Below are positions 1 through 8,871 of a stretch of DNA of 64,000 nt, in pieces; the first letter of the stretch is position 1, and each line of letters begins with the position of its first letter. The notes under the pieces were generated by a model that worked only from the letters and a program-made list of their open reading frames with translations, had not been told where the DNA came from and searched no databases. The translations under genes were made by a program, and so were the position numbers. Source of the stretch: DATJZG01 sp035499295 (lineage in GTDB: Bacteria > Myxococcota > Myxococcia > Myxococcales > Anaeromyxobacteraceae); NCBI GenBank assembly GCA_035499295.1, contig DATJZG010000170.1, forward strand, positions 49,752-113,751, in the 5' to 3' direction.

Positions 1-1137
1 AACCTGCCCGCGCAGATCGACCTCTACGCCACCGAGGGGAGCGAGTACAAGTTCCTCTTCGTCGCCAAGGGCGGCGGGTCGGCCAACAAGACCATGCTGT
101 GGCAGGAGACGAAGGCCCTCCTCACCCCGGAGAAGCTGGAGAAGTTCCTCGTCGACAAGATGAAGTACCTGGGAACGGCGGCCTGCCCGCCCTACCACAT
201 CGCGGTGGTCGTGGGCGGAACCTCGGCGGAGCAAAATCTGAAGACGGTGAAGCTCGCCTCCACCAAGTACTACGACGCCCTGCCGGTCGAGGGGAATGCC
301 CATGGGCAGGCCTTCCGCGACGTGGCGCTCGAGAAGAGGCTGCTCGAGGCCGCCAACAAGCTCGGCATCGGGGCCCAGTTCGGCGGGAAGTACTTCGCCC
401 ACGACGTGCGGGTGGTGAGGCTGCCGCGCCACGGCGCCTCTTGCCCGGTGGGGATGGGGGTCTCCTGTTCCGCCGACCGGAACGTGAAGGCCAAGATCAC
501 CAAGGACGGGCTCTTCATCGAGGACCTCGACCACAATCCCAGCCGGCTCATCCCGGCGCAGTTCAAGGGCGGCAAGCACGAGCACGGTGTCAAGGTCGAC
601 CTGAACCGGCCCATGAAGGAGGTCCTCGCCGACCTCACGAAGCACCCGGTCTCGACCCCGCTGCTCCTCACCGGCACGCTGGTGGTGGCCCGCGACATCG
701 CCCACGCGAAGTTCAAGGAACTCATCGACGCCGGCAAGGGCGTCCCCGAGTACCTGAAGAAGCACCCCGTCTACTACGCCGGGCCGGCGAAGACCCCGCC
801 CGGGAAGCCCTCCGGCTCCTTCGGCCCCACCACCGCCGGGCGCATGGACTCCTACGTCGACCTGCTGCAGTCCCACGGTGCCTCGCTCGTCATGATCGCG
901 AAGGGCAACCGGAGCGCGCAGGTGACGGACGCGTGCAAGAAGTGGGGGGGCTTCTACCTCGGCTCCATCGGTGGCCCCGCCGCCGTGCTCGCGGAGGAGA
1001 ACATCAAGAAGGTCGAGTGCATCGACTTCGCCGAACTGGGCATGGAGGCGGTGTGGAAGATCGAGGTCGTGAACTTCCCGGCCTTCATCCTGGTCGACGA
1101 CAAGGGTAACGACTTCTTCAAGAAGCTCGGCGTCTAG
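1..1137 (+). CDS. Class I (iron-sulfur) fumarate hydratase, 5' truncated by window edge
   Basis: Interconverts fumarate and malate in the TCA cycle and reductive fumarate metabolism. The frame is open from base 1, so the N-terminus lies outside the window; about 378 residues are visible, roughly the last two thirds of a class I fumarase of around 540. Family hallmarks are the VVVGGTSAEQNLKTVKLAS stretch early in the visible part, the CPVGMGVSCSADRN segment, and the C-terminal beta domain with PLLLTGTLVVARDIAH and GSFGPTTAGRMDSY. The last segment (SIGGPAAVLAEENIKKVEC) is typical of the swivelling domain shared with tartrate dehydratase. Tartrate dehydratase is the main alternative; the single-chain architecture favours fumarase. 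No partner gene is visible. Confidence 0.9.
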   Translation, partial: NLPAQIDLYATEGSEYKFLFVAKGGGSANKTMLWQETKALLTPEKLEKFLVDKMKYLGTAACPPYHIAVVVGGTSAEQNLKTVKLASTKYYDALPVEGNAHGQAFRDVALEKRLLEAANKLGIGAQFGGKYFAHDVRVVRLPRHGASCPVGMGVSCSADRNVKAKITKDGLFIEDLDHNPSRLIPAQFKGGKHEHGVKVDLNRPMKEVLADLTKHPVSTPLLLTGTLVVARDIAHAKFKELIDAGKGVPEYLKKHPVYYAGPAKTPPGKPSGSFGPTTAGRMDSYVDLLQSHGASLVMIAKGNRSAQVTDACKKWGGFYLGSIGGPAAVLAEENIKKVECIDFAELGMEAVWKIEVVNFPAFILVDDKGNDFFKKLGV

Positions 1138-1145
1138 CGAGGGGC

Positions 1146-1170
1146 GGGGAGGGCGACGCCGCGCCTCCCC
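1146..1170 (+). terminator. GC-rich hairpin after the fumarase gene
   Basis: Seven-base-pair stem GGGGAGG / CCTCCCC with an 11-base loop, 8 bases after the fumarase stop codon. There is no T tract, so it may act as a 3' end-protecting structure or a Rho-assisted stop. Function is inferred from position only. Confidence 0.35.
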
Positions 1171-1267
1171 GATCTCGCCCGCGCCCGGGCGGCCTCCTCG
1201 GCGCGCGACTTCGCAGTCCGCCGCTGCGCGGAAGCGAGGGCCCCTGCGCTTTTGCGCCTGGGTCGTG

Positions 1268-1273
1268 TATACT
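1268..1273 (+). promoter_or_regulatory. Putative -10 box (TATACT) of the leuCD-cimA-leuB operon
   Basis: TATACT stands out in an otherwise GC-rich gap, 32 bases before the leuC ATG. No convincing -35 is seen at 16-18 bp. If real, the leader is only about 25 nt, which leaves no room for a leucine attenuator. Confidence 0.4.
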
Positions 1274-1305
1274 CACCCCCCTTTTTCTCAGGAATACCCG
1301 ACGCC

Positions 1306-2709
1306 ATGACCGAGCCCCGCACCCTGTTCGAGAAGATCTGGGAGAACCACGTCGTCGCGCAGGAGGACGGCGCCCCGGCGGTCCTCTACATCGACCGCCA
1401 CCTCGTTCACGAGGTGACGTCGCCGCAGGCGTTCACCGGGCTCAAGGCGCGCGGCCTGAAGGTGCATAGGCCCGACCGGACCACGGCCACCGCGGACCAC
1501 AGCATCCCCACCAAGGGGCCGGTGGTGGACGAGCAGGCCGCGAAGCAGCTCGCCCAGCTCGACGAGAACTGCCGCGACTTCGCCGTCCCCGTCTACGGCC
1601 GCGGCAGCCCCAAGCAGGGCATCGTCCACGTCATGGGGCCCGAGCTCGGGCTCACCCAGCCCGGGATGACCATCGTCTGCGGCGACAGCCACACCGCTAC
1701 CCACGGGGCGTTCGGGGCACTCGCCTTTGGCATCGGGACGAGCGAGGTGGAGCACGTCCTCGCCACCCAGTGCCTCCTGCAGCACAAGCCCCGCACCTAC
1801 GAGGTCCGGGTGGAGGGGCGGCTCGGCAAGGGGGTGGCGGCGAAGGACGTCATCCTCGCCCTCATCGCCCGCATCGGCGTGGGCGGGGGCACCGGGCACG
1901 TGTTCGAGTACAGCGGTCCGGCCATCCGCGCCCTCGACATGGAAGAGCGGATGACGGTGTGCAACATGTCCATCGAGGGCGGGGCCCGCGCGGGCATGGT
2001 GGCTCCCGACGACACCACCTTCCAGTACCTGGCCGGGCGCGAGTTCGCGCCCCAGGGCGCGGCCTGGGACGGGGCCGTCGAGCGGTGGCGGAAGCTCCCC
2101 ACCGACGCCGGGGCCACCTTCGACCTCTCGGTGACGCTCGACGCCTCGGCCCTCGAGCCCATGGTGACCTACGGCACCAACCCGGGGATGGGGATCCCCA
2201 TCAGCGGGCGGATCCCCGACCCGGCGCGCGCGGCCGACGCCGCCCACCGGAGCGCCCTCGAGAAGGCCCTCGCCTACATGGGGCTCGCTCCCGGGCAGCC
2301 GCTCCTCGGCCACCCGGTGCAGGTGGTCTTCATCGGAAGCTGCACCAACGGGCGCATCTCCGACCTGCGCGCCGCCGCCGCGCTCCTCAAGGGGCGCAAG
2401 GTGGCCCCGGGAGTGCGGGTGCTCGTCGTCCCGGGCTCGCAGGCGGTGAAGCGCCAGGCGGAGTCGGAGGGAATCGACCGGGTGGTGACCGCCGCCGGCG
2501 CCGAGTGGCGCAACCCCGGCTGCTCGATGTGCATCGCCATGAACGGCGACCAGCTCGAGCCCGGCCAGGTCGCCGTCTCCACCAGCAACCGAAACTTCGA
2601 GGGGCGGCAGGGGAAGGGCGGGCGCACCCTGCTCGCCTCGCCGCTCACCGCCGCCGCCGCTGCGGTGACCGGGAAGGTCACCGACCCGCGCACCCTCCTC
2701 GCCCCCTAG
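1306..2709 (+). CDS. leuC: 3-isopropylmalate dehydratase large subunit
   Basis: Large subunit of isopropylmalate isomerase, an aconitase-type [4Fe-4S] enzyme that also isomerises citramalate in the citramalate route to isoleucine. The protein is 467 residues, the usual length. Cluster ligands are visible as GSCTNGRISDLR and the CxxC pair in NPGCSMCIAMN near residues 405-415; CGDSHTATHGAFG and SNRNFEGRQG are further family signatures. The ATG at 1306 is chosen because MTEPRTLFEKIWENHVV is the normal LeuC N-terminus; the frame is open further upstream, but that part would overlap the promoter. leuD follows after 18 bases, giving the usual leuCD pair. Confidence 0.97.
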   Translation: MTEPRTLFEKIWENHVVAQEDGAPAVLYIDRHLVHEVTSPQAFTGLKARGLKVHRPDRTTATADHSIPTKGPVVDEQAAKQLAQLDENCRDFAVPVYGRGSPKQGIVHVMGPELGLTQPGMTIVCGDSHTATHGAFGALAFGIGTSEVEHVLATQCLLQHKPRTYEVRVEGRLGKGVAAKDVILALIARIGVGGGTGHVFEYSGPAIRALDMEERMTVCNMSIEGGARAGMVAPDDTTFQYLAGREFAPQGAAWDGAVERWRKLPTDAGATFDLSVTLDASALEPMVTYGTNPGMGIPISGRIPDPARAADAAHRSALEKALAYMGLAPGQPLLGHPVQVVFIGSCTNGRISDLRAAAALLKGRKVAPGVRVLVVPGSQAVKRQAESEGIDRVVTAAGAEWRNPGCSMCIAMNGDQLEPGQVAVSTSNRNFEGRQGKGGRTLLASPLTAAAAAVTGKVTDPRTLLAP

Positions 2710-2727
2710 ACCGCCCCGGAGCCCGAG

Positions 2728-3321
2728 ATGGCCAAGTTCACTACCCTGACCTCGCGCGTCGTGGTGCTCGCCATCAACGACATCGACACCGACCAGATCA
2801 TCCCGGCGCGCTTCCTCAAGACCACCGACAAGGAGGGGCTCGGCCAGAGCCTCTTTGCCGACTGGCGCTACGACGGCAGCGGCCGGCCCAAGCCGGACTT
2901 CGCTCTCAACCAGCCGCGGGCGGCGAGCGCCCAGGTGCTGCTCGCCGGCGACAACTTCGGCTGCGGCAGCTCGCGCGAGCACGCCCCCTGGGCGCTCAAG
3001 GGCTTCGGCTTCCAGGCGGTGGTGAGCACCTCCTTCGCCGACATCTTCAAGAACAACGCCCTCAAGAACGGCCTCTTGCCGGTCGCGGTGGAGGCCTCCG
3101 CCCACCGGTCGCTCCTCGCGCAGCTCGAGCGCGCCCCCGAGGCCCAGGTGACGATCGACCTCGCCTCCCAGACGCTCCGGCTTCCCGACGGGGCGCGGGT
3201 GACGTTCCCGGTGGACGGCTTCTCGAAGACCTGCCTGCTCGAGGGAGTGGACGAGCTCGGCTACATCCAGCGCTTCTCCGACCGGATCGCCGAGTACGAG
3301 AAGCGCGCGGTGGCTCCGTGA
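2728..3321 (+). CDS. leuD: 3-isopropylmalate dehydratase small subunit
   Basis: Small, swivelling-domain subunit that pairs with LeuC to form isopropylmalate/citramalate isomerase. It has 197 residues against about 200 in other bacteria. The conserved NFGCGSSREHAPWAL motif sits at about residues 77-91, and DIDTDQIIPARFL near the N-terminus is the standard LeuD opening. Its TGA stop overlaps the GTG start of cimA by four bases, so the two are probably translationally coupled. Confidence 0.97.
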   Translation: MAKFTTLTSRVVVLAINDIDTDQIIPARFLKTTDKEGLGQSLFADWRYDGSGRPKPDFALNQPRAASAQVLLAGDNFGCGSSREHAPWALKGFGFQAVVSTSFADIFKNNALKNGLLPVAVEASAHRSLLAQLERAPEAQVTIDLASQTLRLPDGARVTFPVDGFSKTCLLEGVDELGYIQRFSDRIAEYEKRAVAP

Positions 3322-4865
3322 TCCAGATCTACGACACCACCCTCCGGGACGGCACCCAGCGCGAGGGCATCTCCCTCTCCTGCGAGGACAAGCTGCGCAT
3401 CGCCCGGCGGCTCGACGAGCTGGGAGTGGCGTTCATCGAGGGCGGCTGGCCCGGGTCGAACCCCAAGGACGCCGAGTTCTTCGAGCGCGCCAAGGACCTT
3501 CCCTGGAAGACGTCCCGGATCGCGGCCTTCGGCTCCACCTGCCGGGTCGGTGGCGGGCCCGAGGACGACGCCAACATCCGGGCGCTGCTCGACTCGGGCG
3601 CGCCGGTGTGCACCGTGGTGGGGAAGACCTGGACGCTCCACGTCACCGAGGTGCTCCGCACCACCCTCGAGGACAACCTGAGCATCATCGAGAAGAGCCT
3701 CGCCCACCTGCGCGAGCGGGGCCGGCGCGTCATCTACGACGCCGAGCACTTCTTCGACGGGTACCGCGCCGACCCGCGCTACGCCCTCGCCACGCTCGAG
3801 GCCGCGGTCCGCGGCGGGGCAGAGACGGTGGTCCTCTGCGATACCAACGGGGGCTCGCTGCCGTGGCAGGTGGGCGAGGTGGTGGGGGCGGTGCGAGAGG
3901 CGCTGCGCCACCCGCTCGGGATCCACGCCCACAACGACAGCGAGGCGGCGGTGGCGAACTCGCTCGCCGCGGTCCACGCCGGCGCCGTCCAGGTGCAGGG
4001 CACCATCAACGGCTACGGGGAGCGCTGCGGCAACGCCAACCTGTGCTCGGTGATCCCGGCGCTCGAGCTCAAGCTCGGGGAGGAGTGCCTCCCGGCCGGA
4101 CGGCTCGCCACCCTGTCGGAGGCCTCGCGCTTCGTGTCGGAGGTGGCGAACATCGCGCCGGACGAGCACCTGCCCTACGTGGGCAAGTCGGCCTTCGCGC
4201 ACAAGGGCGGGATCCACGTGGCCGCCATGCGCCGGAATGCCACCTCCTACCAGCACGTCGAGCCGGAGCTCGTCGGCAATCACATGCGCGTGGTGGTGAG
4301 CGAGCTCTCCGGTCGCGGGAACCTCCTCAGCAAGGCGGAGGAGATGGGGCTCTCGAGCTCCGCCGACCTGGCCGGGGTACTGAACGAGATCAAGGAGCTC
4401 GAGGCGAAGGGCTTCTCCTTCGAGGCCGCCGAGGCCTCGGTGGCGCTCATGATGAAGCGGCAGGAGGCGGGTTACCGGCCCCCCTTCCAGCTCGTCGACT
4501 TCCTCGTGAACGTCGAGCACCGCACCGGGCGCGGCATCTTCGCCGAGGCGATGGTGAAGGTGCGAGTGGACGGGGAGGTGCTGCACACCGCGGCGGAGGG
4601 CGACGGCCCGGTGGACGCGCTCGACGCGGCGCTCCGCAAGGCGCTCCTCCCGCACTACCGCGCGGTGGCCGAGCTGCACCTCAAGGACTACAAGGTCCGC
4701 ATCCTCGACAGCGAGCGCGGCACCGGAGCCATCACCCGGGTGCTCATCGACACCCAGAAGGGCGAGCGGATCTGGAGCACCGTGGGGGCGAGCACCAACA
4801 TCATCGAGGCGAGTTGGCGGGCGCTGAGCGACGCGGTGGAGTACGGCCTCGCCCTGGCGGACTAG
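3318..4865 (+). CDS. cimA: (R)-citramalate synthase
   Basis: Condenses acetyl-CoA with pyruvate to (R)-citramalate, giving threonine-independent 2-oxobutyrate for isoleucine after LeuCD and LeuB. The GTG start at 3318 overlaps the leuD stop and gives 515 residues, normal for CimA and longer than many LeuA proteins in the TIM barrel. DTTLRDGTQREGISLS lies at residues 5-20, the HAHNDSEAA metal-binding motif near residue 200, and KSAFAHKGGIHVAAM near 290. The long C-terminal region (about 390-515) is the LeuA-type dimer/regulatory domain that binds isoleucine or leucine. Alternative: a 2-isopropylmalate synthase; length and the EGGWPGSNPKDAEFF segment favour CimA. No separate leuA is in this operon. 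Confidence 0.9.
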   Translation: MIQIYDTTLRDGTQREGISLSCEDKLRIARRLDELGVAFIEGGWPGSNPKDAEFFERAKDLPWKTSRIAAFGSTCRVGGGPEDDANIRALLDSGAPVCTVVGKTWTLHVTEVLRTTLEDNLSIIEKSLAHLRERGRRVIYDAEHFFDGYRADPRYALATLEAAVRGGAETVVLCDTNGGSLPWQVGEVVGAVREALRHPLGIHAHNDSEAAVANSLAAVHAGAVQVQGTINGYGERCGNANLCSVIPALELKLGEECLPAGRLATLSEASRFVSEVANIAPDEHLPYVGKSAFAHKGGIHVAAMRRNATSYQHVEPELVGNHMRVVVSELSGRGNLLSKAEEMGLSSSADLAGVLNEIKELEAKGFSFEAAEASVALMMKRQEAGYRPPFQLVDFLVNVEHRTGRGIFAEAMVKVRVDGEVLHTAAEGDGPVDALDAALRKALLPHYRAVAELHLKDYKVRILDSERGTGAITRVLIDTQKGERIWSTVGASTNIIEASWRALSDAVEYGLALAD

Positions 4866-4887
4866 GTCGGCCTTCGGGAGGAAGCGG

Positions 4888-5955
4888 ATGAATGCGAACA
4901 TCGTGGTGCTGCCCGGGGACGGCATCGGGCCCGAGGTGACCGCCGAGGCGGTCCGGGTGCTGGAGCAGGTCGGCCAGGCCTTCGGGCACCAGTTCCGCTT
5001 CCAGGAGCGGCTCATGGGTGGCTGCTCCATCGACCGGCACGGGACCGCGCTCACCGACGAGGTGCTCGCCGCCTGCCAGGCCTCGGACGCTGTGCTGCTC
5101 GGGGCGGTGGGCGGGCCGAAGTGGGACGACCCGCAGGCGAAGGTGAGGCCGGAGCAGGGACTGCTCGGGCTGCGCAAGGGGCTCGGCGTCTTCGCCAACC
5201 TCCGGCCGGTGCGGGTGCACCCGAGCCTCGTCGACGCCTCGCCGCTCAAGCCGGACCGGCTCCGGGGGGTCGACATCCTCGTCCTGCGCGAGCTCACCGG
5301 GGGGCTCTACTTCGGCCAGCCGAAGGGGCGGAGCCGCCGCGACGGGCACGAGTGCGCCGTCGACACCCTCGAGTACCAGGACTTCGAGGTGGAGCGGGTG
5401 GTGGCGCTCGCCTTCCGCCTCGCCCAGGGGCGGCGGCGCAAGGTGACCTCGGTGGACAAGGCGAACGTGCTCGAGTCGTCGCGCCTGTGGCGGCAGGTGG
5501 CCCAGGCGGTGGGGAAGCGCCACCCGGACGTGGCCCTCGACCACATGCTCGTCGACACCGCCGCCATGCGGCTCGTGCAGGCGCCGGCGAGCTTCGACGT
5601 GCTCGTCACCGAGAACATGTTCGGCGACATCCTCACCGACGAGGCCGCCGTCCTGGCGGGCTCGATGGGGATGCTGCCCTCGGCCTCCCTCGGGGAGAAG
5701 GGGCCCGGCCTCTACGAGCCCATCCACGGCTCCGCGCCCGACATCGCCGGCAAGGGCATCGCCAACCCGGTCGGCACGGTGCTCTCGGCGGCGCTCCTCC
5801 TGCGCCACTCGCTCGGGCTCGCGACGGAGGCGGCGGCGATCGAGGCGGCGGTGGACCGGGCCGTCACCGACGGGTGCCGGACCGTCGACCTGGGCGGGAG
5901 GCTCGGCACCCGCGCGATGGCGGACGAGATCCTGCGGCGGGTGCAGCGGGGCTAG
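4888..5955 (+). CDS. leuB: 3-isopropylmalate dehydrogenase
   Basis: NAD-dependent oxidative decarboxylase of 3-isopropylmalate (or 3-methylmalate in the citramalate branch). The 355 residues match the family. The N-terminus VVLPGDGIGPEVTAEAVRVL, RELTGGLYFGQPKG near 135, the substrate/metal region DHMLVDTAAMRL, and LTDEAAVLAGSMGMLPSASL are all LeuB signatures; GSAPDIAGKGIANP is the NAD-binding loop. It begins 22 bases after cimA and ends the operon leuC-leuD-cimA-leuB. Confidence 0.97.
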   Translation: MNANIVVLPGDGIGPEVTAEAVRVLEQVGQAFGHQFRFQERLMGGCSIDRHGTALTDEVLAACQASDAVLLGAVGGPKWDDPQAKVRPEQGLLGLRKGLGVFANLRPVRVHPSLVDASPLKPDRLRGVDILVLRELTGGLYFGQPKGRSRRDGHECAVDTLEYQDFEVERVVALAFRLAQGRRRKVTSVDKANVLESSRLWRQVAQAVGKRHPDVALDHMLVDTAAMRLVQAPASFDVLVTENMFGDILTDEAAVLAGSMGMLPSASLGEKGPGLYEPIHGSAPDIAGKGIANPVGTVLSAALLLRHSLGLATEAAAIEAAVDRAVTDGCRTVDLGGRLGTRAMADEILRRVQRG

Positions 5956-5982
5956 CGAGCCCGAGGGACGCCCCCTTCCCGG

Positions 5983-6014
5983 GAGCCCGGCCGATCTCCC
6001 CGGGAAGCGGGCTC
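5983..6014. terminator. Hairpin between the convergent leuB and small basic-protein genes
   Basis: Stem GAGCCCG (5983-5989) / CGGGCTC (6008-6014) with an 18-base loop in the 65-base gap between convergent genes. No T tract. A bidirectional stop is plausible by position. Confidence 0.35.
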
Positions 6015-6020
6015 TTCCGC

Positions 6021-6212
6021 CTACTCCTCCAGCTTGGGCTGCGGGCCGGGCACGATGCCGGCGATGTCCGGGTCCACGCCGGGCGGGACCGCGCGCTCTC
6101 CCTGCAACTCCTTCTCGCGCTTGCGCGCCTCCCTCTTCTCGTCCTTCTTGCGCTGCTTGTCGCGGCGCGCCGCTTCCTTCTGCCTCTTCGTCGAGCCGGG
6201 ATTGAATGCCAT
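6021..6212 (-). CDS. Small highly charged protein of unknown function
   Basis: A 63-residue protein. The first two thirds are dominated by Lys, Arg and Glu (for example KRQKEAARRDKQRKKDEK) and look like one long charged helix or coiled coil; the C-terminal third is Pro/Gly/Asp-rich and ends PQPKLEE. There is no signal peptide, membrane segment or known domain. It stands alone between leuB and the cold-shock gene, and the csp terminator lies just upstream of its start. I do not recognise a function. A nucleic-acid or ribosome contact is conceivable from charge alone. The clean small ORF ending before the leuB hairpin supports it being real. Confidence 0.65.
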   Translation of the reverse strand: MAFNPGSTKRQKEAARRDKQRKKDEKREARKREKELQGERAVPPGVDPDIAGIVPGPQPKLEE

Positions 6213-6242
6213 GGGGCGCCTCCTGTCTGACGCGGGTGCTTC

Positions 6243-6282
6243 GCAAACCGAAAAGGCAAAGGCCCGGCCGGGCGGCCGGGCC
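6243..6282 (-). terminator. Rho-independent terminator of the cold-shock gene
   Basis: On the minus strand, a perfect 9-bp stem GGCCCGGCC / GGCCGGGCC (6261-6282) with a GGGC loop is followed by TTTGCCTTTT. It lies 26 bases after the csp stop and is the best-formed intrinsic terminator in the window. Confidence 0.8.
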
Positions 6283-6308
6283 TCCGCATGTTCGCTCGAG
6301 GGCGTGCC

Positions 6309-6512
6309 TTAGAGCGGCCGCACGTTGGCGGCCTGGAGACCCTTCGGCCCCTTCTTCACCTCGAACTCGACCCGCTGCCCCTCCTTCAGGGTGCGGAAGC
6401 CCTCCGCCTGGATGGCGGTATGGTGGCAGAAGACATCCTCGCCCCCGCCGTCCTGGGTGATGAAACCAAAGCCCTTCGCGTCATTGAACCATTTCACGAC
6501 ACCACTAGCCAT
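6309..6512 (-). CDS. Cold-shock domain protein (CspA family)
   Basis: A 67-residue single OB-fold RNA/DNA-binding protein, probably an RNA chaperone. Both nucleic-acid-binding motifs are present: KGFGFI (RNP1) near residues 13-18 and DVFCHHTAI (RNP2-like) near 26-34, with VEFEVKKGPKGLQAANV as the usual C-terminal strand. In RNP2 the common VFVHxS is here VFCHHT, a mild variation. The gene is monocistronic, with its own terminator downstream and a comparatively AT-rich leader upstream containing a hairpin, which suggests post-transcriptional control as in other csp mRNAs. Confidence 0.95.
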   Translation of the reverse strand: MASGVVKWFNDAKGFGFITQDGGGEDVFCHHTAIQAEGFRTLKEGQRVEFEVKKGPKGLQAANVRPL

Positions 6513-6600
6513 CTGATCGCTCTCTTCTTATTCGAGCGGGATACAGTTCCCGCTTGGACCCGGGCCACGACAATGGCGGGGACGCTAGATATTTACCTTG
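6513..6600 (-). promoter_or_regulatory. AT-enriched leader of the csp gene with a 6-bp hairpin
   Basis: The region upstream of csp is markedly less GC-rich than its surroundings. It contains a perfect inverted repeat GCGGGA (6536-6541) / TCCCGC (6548-6553), which would lie in the 5' UTR about 24 bases before the start. A purine-rich AAGAGAG ribosome site precedes the ATG. I cannot assign exact -10/-35 boxes. Confidence 0.35.
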
Positions 6601-6660
6601 ACGCCGCGGGTTTGTCGAGGGGCTGGCGGGCGATCGGCGCCCGCCCGGACCCGCAGGGCG

Positions 6661-8712
<2,052 letters not shown>

Positions 8713-8721
8713 GGAGGCGGG

Positions 8722-8727
8722 AGTATA
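8722..8727 (-). promoter_or_regulatory. Putative -10 box (TATACT) for the EF-G gene
   Basis: TATACT on the minus strand, 9 bases before the EF-G start, so the transcript would be nearly leaderless. No clear -35. It is the same hexamer as the one before leuC, which makes it slightly more credible. Confidence 0.3.
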
Positions 8728-8871
8728 CCGCCGCGCCCCCCTTCGGGGGTCAGGCCGAGAGGGCGCGCCCAGGCCGCAGTACCCTTCCAGGAAAAGCGTT
8801 CGCGGGCCTCCGATGGCAGAATCGCCCGGCGTTTGCTTTCGGTTCACCCGCTCCACCCCGAGGGAAGACAG

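Noticed and set aside
1288..3105. A 605-residue minus-strand open frame antisense to leuC and leuD
   Set aside because: Low-complexity Gly/Arg/Val-rich composition, no domain, and it is fully explained by the clear leuC and leuD genes on the other strand.
1770..4865. A 1031-residue frame that would join leuC-region sequence to cimA
   Set aside because: The first half is a shadow of leuC and leuD; the GTG at 3318 overlapping the leuD stop gives a full-length CimA.
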